From assembly GCA_043421945.1 (NCBI GenBank), contig JBHOGO010000002.1:124001-188000 (forward strand): 64,000 nucleotides of DNA, read 5' to 3'. Made by a program: the position numbers and the translations under genes. The first letter of the stretch is position 1. Every line of letters starts with the position of its first letter. This stretch comes from Thaumasiovibrio sp043421945 (GTDB lineage Bacteria; Pseudomonadota; Gammaproteobacteria; Enterobacterales; Vibrionaceae). The notes beneath the pieces were generated by a model. That model did no database searches. It had not been told where the DNA came from and was given only the letters and a program-made list of their open reading frames with translations. Shown in pieces: positions 61,614 through 64,000 of the stretch.

Positions 61614-63146
61614 TTATCTCAGCTGAATGGTCATATTAACGCCGCGCGTTGGGTCGCTATCTGCATTCTCTTGGCGACTATCCGTCTCTAAAAACCAGCG
61701 TGAAGTGATGGTTTTTGTTTCGGTATAGAACTTCACCGCTTGCTTACCATAGGTATGCAAATCACCATAGAAACTCTGCTTCCAACCTGTAAAAGAGAAA
61801 TAAGGTAACGGCACAGGGATAGGGACATTAATTCCAACTTGCCCAACTTCGACGCGGTGCTGGAAATAACGCGCCGCATACCCTGATTGCGTAAACAAAC
61901 TCGTACCATTTCCACACGGGTTTGCGTTAACAATCTGCAGCGCCTCATCCAGCGAATCAGCCTTCATACTCACCAGTACCGGGCCAAATACCTCTTGTTG
62001 GTAAATACGCATCTCTGGTATGACATTATCGATGACCGTCGGTGCCAGCCAATTACCATCAGGTCTCTCCGCGTGGATAAATTCACGGCCATCTAATAGG
62101 CAGTCAGCACCTTGATCAATCGCGCTTTGTATCAGTTCAATGATCCGTTGTTTTGACTGTGGCGAAATAAGGGGACCATACGCGGCACCTTCCGACGTCA
62201 ATCCCGGTTGAATTGAACGTAATTTATCCACTAATCGATTTAGCCATTGGTGACTTTTCCCCACCCAAATCACGACGGAAATCGCCATACAGCGCTGTCC
62301 TGCTGCCCCAACGGAAGCACCAACGAGTGCATTGATGACCTCTTCTTGATGCGCGTCAGGCATAACAACCAAGTGATTTTTGGCACCGCCTAATGCTTGA
62401 ACACGTTTGAGCTCTCTGGTTGCACCTCGGTAAATCGCTTGCGCACCATCGATCGAGCCGACAAAAGAGACCGCTTTAACAAGTGGATGTTGATAGAGAC
62501 AAGTCGCTTGCGGGATACCACCATGAACCAACTGAACAATATCCGTTGGCGCACCCGCTTCATAGAACAGGGAAATTAACTTAACAGCAGTGAGTGGGAC
62601 ATGCTCAGAGGGCTTTAGCACAAAACCATTGCCGCAAGCGACTGCAATAGGAAACATCCAAAGCGGTATCATGGCAGGAAAGTTAAAAGGCGTGATCCCC
62701 ACACAGACGCCAATAGGTTGCGATACGCTATAACAGTCTATTTCACTCGCAACGTTCTCTAAGTGTTCACCCATCATCATGGTAGGAATATTAGCTGCTT
62801 GCTCGACGACTTCAATACCACGCCAGACGTCGCCTTTTGCATCGGCAAGTACCTTGCCAGTTTCGCTCGCAAGGATTTCGGCTATCTCATCGTGGTGCTG
62901 TTTAAGGAGTGCTTGATAGTTCAGCATGACACGGGCGCGATCGCCAACGGGAACATCACGCCATAGTAAAAAGGCATCGTGTGCGGCATCCACCGCTAAT
63001 TCAACTTCAGCTTTCAAACAAAATGGGACGGTAGCGATTACTGCGTTCGAAGTAGGATCAAAGACATTTTGCCACCCGGTCGTCGCCGACTGTCGCCACT
63101 TGCCATCAACGTAAATAGGTACTGGGTTTAAACGTGTATCATTCAT
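61614..63146 (-). CDS. mmsA: Methylmalonate-semialdehyde dehydrogenase (acylating)
   Basis: A 510-residue CoA-acylating aldehyde dehydrogenase. ITPFNFPAMIPLWMFPIAVACGNGFVLKPSE near residue 151, VQALGGAKNHLVVMPDA near 249 (no general-base Glu, as in this CoA-dependent family) and GAAGQRCMAIS with catalytic Cys286 are visible. It converts methylmalonate semialdehyde to propionyl-CoA, the final step of valine breakdown. AGGAGG precedes the ATG. It lies between the thiolase and acyl-CoA dehydrogenase genes, all on the minus strand. Confidence 0.94.
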   Translation of the reverse strand: MNDTRLNPVPIYVDGKWRQSATTGWQNVFDPTSNAVIATVPFCLKAEVELAVDAAHDAFLLWRDVPVGDRARVMLNYQALLKQHHDEIAEILASETGKVLADAKGDVWRGIEVVEQAANIPTMMMGEHLENVASEIDCYSVSQPIGVCVGITPFNFPAMIPLWMFPIAVACGNGFVLKPSEHVPLTAVKLISLFYEAGAPTDIVQLVHGGIPQATCLYQHPLVKAVSFVGSIDGAQAIYRGATRELKRVQALGGAKNHLVVMPDAHQEEVINALVGASVGAAGQRCMAISVVIWVGKSHQWLNRLVDKLRSIQPGLTSEGAAYGPLISPQSKQRIIELIQSAIDQGADCLLDGREFIHAERPDGNWLAPTVIDNVIPEMRIYQQEVFGPVLVSMKADSLDEALQIVNANPCGNGTSLFTQSGYAARYFQHRVEVGQVGINVPIPVPLPYFSFTGWKQSFYGDLHTYGKQAVKFYTETKTITSRWFLETDSRQENADSDPTRGVNMTIQLR

Positions 63147-63155
63147 GCGTACCTC

Positions 63156-64000
63156 CTATCGTGTCGAACAATCACTCGGGATCTCAATCGCTATCGCCGT
63201 GGCTTCTCCACCACCGATACAAAGCGTTGCGATACCACGAGTCTTGTTTCGTTGTCGTAGTGCATGAATTAACGACACAATAATTCTTGCCCCCGTTGCG
63301 CCCAATGGGTGCCCTAAAGCACAAGAACCACCATGGACGTTCACTCTCTCTGGGTCCAAATCAAGCACGTTAATGGCATTAAGGGTGACCACCGCAAATG
63401 CTTCGTTGATCTCCCAAAGATCCACACTCTCTGCTTGCCAACTCGTCTGATGTAACAGTGACTTAATCGCATAAACGGGAGCGGTCGTAAACCATTTAGG
63501 CGCATGCGCAAATTCGGTATACCCAACAATGGTCGCGAGAGGACGCTGATTTAAACGCTGCCCTTGCGAGCTCGACATCAATACCATAGCCGCTGCACCA
63601 TCAGCGATAGCACTGGCGTTCGCTGCGGTAATTAATCCTTCAGGGTCAAAAGCGGGCTTTAAGTTTGGGATTTTTTCTAAACGAATCGTTGGCGGAATTT
63701 CATCACGGGTTACACCTTCTATAGGCACTATCTCTGCATCAAAAAGTCCGTCTTGCTGAGCCTGTTGGGCACGAGTGGCTGATAGCGTTGCCCAATTATC
63801 TAGCTGTTGGCGTGTCATATTGGTCTCTCGCGCTAACAGCTCACCAAATAGCCCCATCAGACCTTGGTCGTCTGCGTTTTCTAAGCCATCAGTAAACATA
63901 TGGTCACGGAGGGGGTGATGACCCATTTTAGGATGGTGACGCGATTGCAAATAAGGCGCGCGAGACATCGACTCCATGCCACCAGCAACGACATAATCAA
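63156..64000 (-). CDS. Acetyl-CoA acyltransferase (thiolase), 5' part cut by window
   Basis: The C-terminal 280 or so residues of a thiolase; the gene runs off the window at 64000. The frame reads DYVVAGGMESMS at the edge, then GHHPLRDHMFTDGL. ANASAIADGAAAMVLMS, LWEINEAFA, VNVHGGSCALGHPLGATGARI (catalytic His region) and LCIGGGEATA (second catalytic Cys) are intact. The nucleophilic Cys near residue 90 lies outside. It cleaves acetoacetyl-CoA or 2-methylacetoacetyl-CoA type substrates. It is first in what is visible of the operon and precedes mmsA by about 10 bases. Confidence 0.9.
   Translation of the reverse strand, partial: DYVVAGGMESMSRAPYLQSRHHPKMGHHPLRDHMFTDGLENADDQGLMGLFGELLARETNMTRQQLDNWATLSATRAQQAQQDGLFDAEIVPIEGVTRDEIPPTIRLEKIPNLKPAFDPEGLITAANASAIADGAAAMVLMSSSQGQRLNQRPLATIVGYTEFAHAPKWFTTAPVYAIKSLLHQTSWQAESVDLWEINEAFAVVTLNAINVLDLDPERVNVHGGSCALGHPLGATGARIIVSLIHALRQRNKTRGIATLCIGGGEATAIAIEIPSDCSTR

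Noticed and set aside
1..64000. tRNA, rRNA, CRISPR, prophage or insertion sequence
   Set aside because: No cloverleaf-like or rRNA-like segments, regular spaced repeats, transposases, integrases or terminal inverted repeats were seen on reading both strands.

Overview
The window looks like part of a Vibrionaceae genome, probably the secondary chromosome. This is inferred from gene content (pstSCAB, yejABEF, ynjBCD, artPIQM, YaiL/DUF2058, a chitin-oligosaccharide-binding-type protein, many c-di-GMP and chemotaxis proteins), moderate G+C and typical gammaproteobacterial ribosome binding sites. No rRNA, tRNA, CRISPR array, insertion sequence or prophage was seen. The identification rests on recognising protein families by eye; no search was run.

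Positions 1-10.4 kb: a small membrane protein, a class 3 lipase, a KfrA-like coiled-coil DNA-binding protein, a SpoU-family RNA methyltransferase, a divergent arsR/arsP pair with two matching operators, S-formylglutathione hydrolase, a YqaB-type HAD phosphatase, a methyl-accepting chemotaxis protein and two uncharacterised lipoproteins. Positions 10.5-16.1 kb: the yejABEF peptide importer. Positions 16.3-19.4 kb: tag, a DedA protein, queD-queE and a small unknown protein. Positions 19.7-24.3 kb: a minus-strand operon coupling a TonB-dependent receptor, a YfiR-like periplasmic protein and a membrane GGDEF-EAL enzyme. An orphan ParA follows, then pstSCAB (25.6-29.1 kb) with an attenuator-like hairpin after pstS.

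Positions 29.5-41.5 kb: a META lipoprotein, a CHASE-GGDEF cyclase, a VTT-domain/disulfide-oxidoreductase fusion, ynjBCD and artPIQM. At 41.6-43.2 kb lies an isolated homologue of the Vibrio chitin-oligosaccharide-binding protein.

The right third is dominated by branched-chain amino acid catabolism. One minus-strand block (43.6-48.8 kb) carries etfB-etfA and then the branched-chain 2-oxoacid dehydrogenase E1alpha, E1beta and E2. A divergent gene encodes the membrane ETF-ubiquinone oxidoreductase. A second minus-strand block (56.5 kb to the window end) carries a thiolase (cut by the edge), mmsA, an acyl-CoA dehydrogenase, two crotonase-family enzymes, mmsB and an SDR. Together these would take valine-derived 2-oxoacid to isobutyryl-CoA and on to propionyl-CoA, with electrons passing through ETF and ETF-QO to quinone. 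The E3 subunit and the regulator are not in the window. Between the two blocks lie yaiL, a Cys-rich small protein, msrA, a marR-bcr drug-efflux unit with two perfect operators, and several small enzymes.

The most useful leads are the receptor-YfiR-GGDEF/EAL operon, the arsR/arsP operators, the twin MarR palindromes, the E2 subunit with Thr where the catalytic Asp normally sits, the orphan chitooligosaccharide-binding protein and the LiuR-like site between etfBA and ETF-QO. I did not find a system I could call clearly undescribed.
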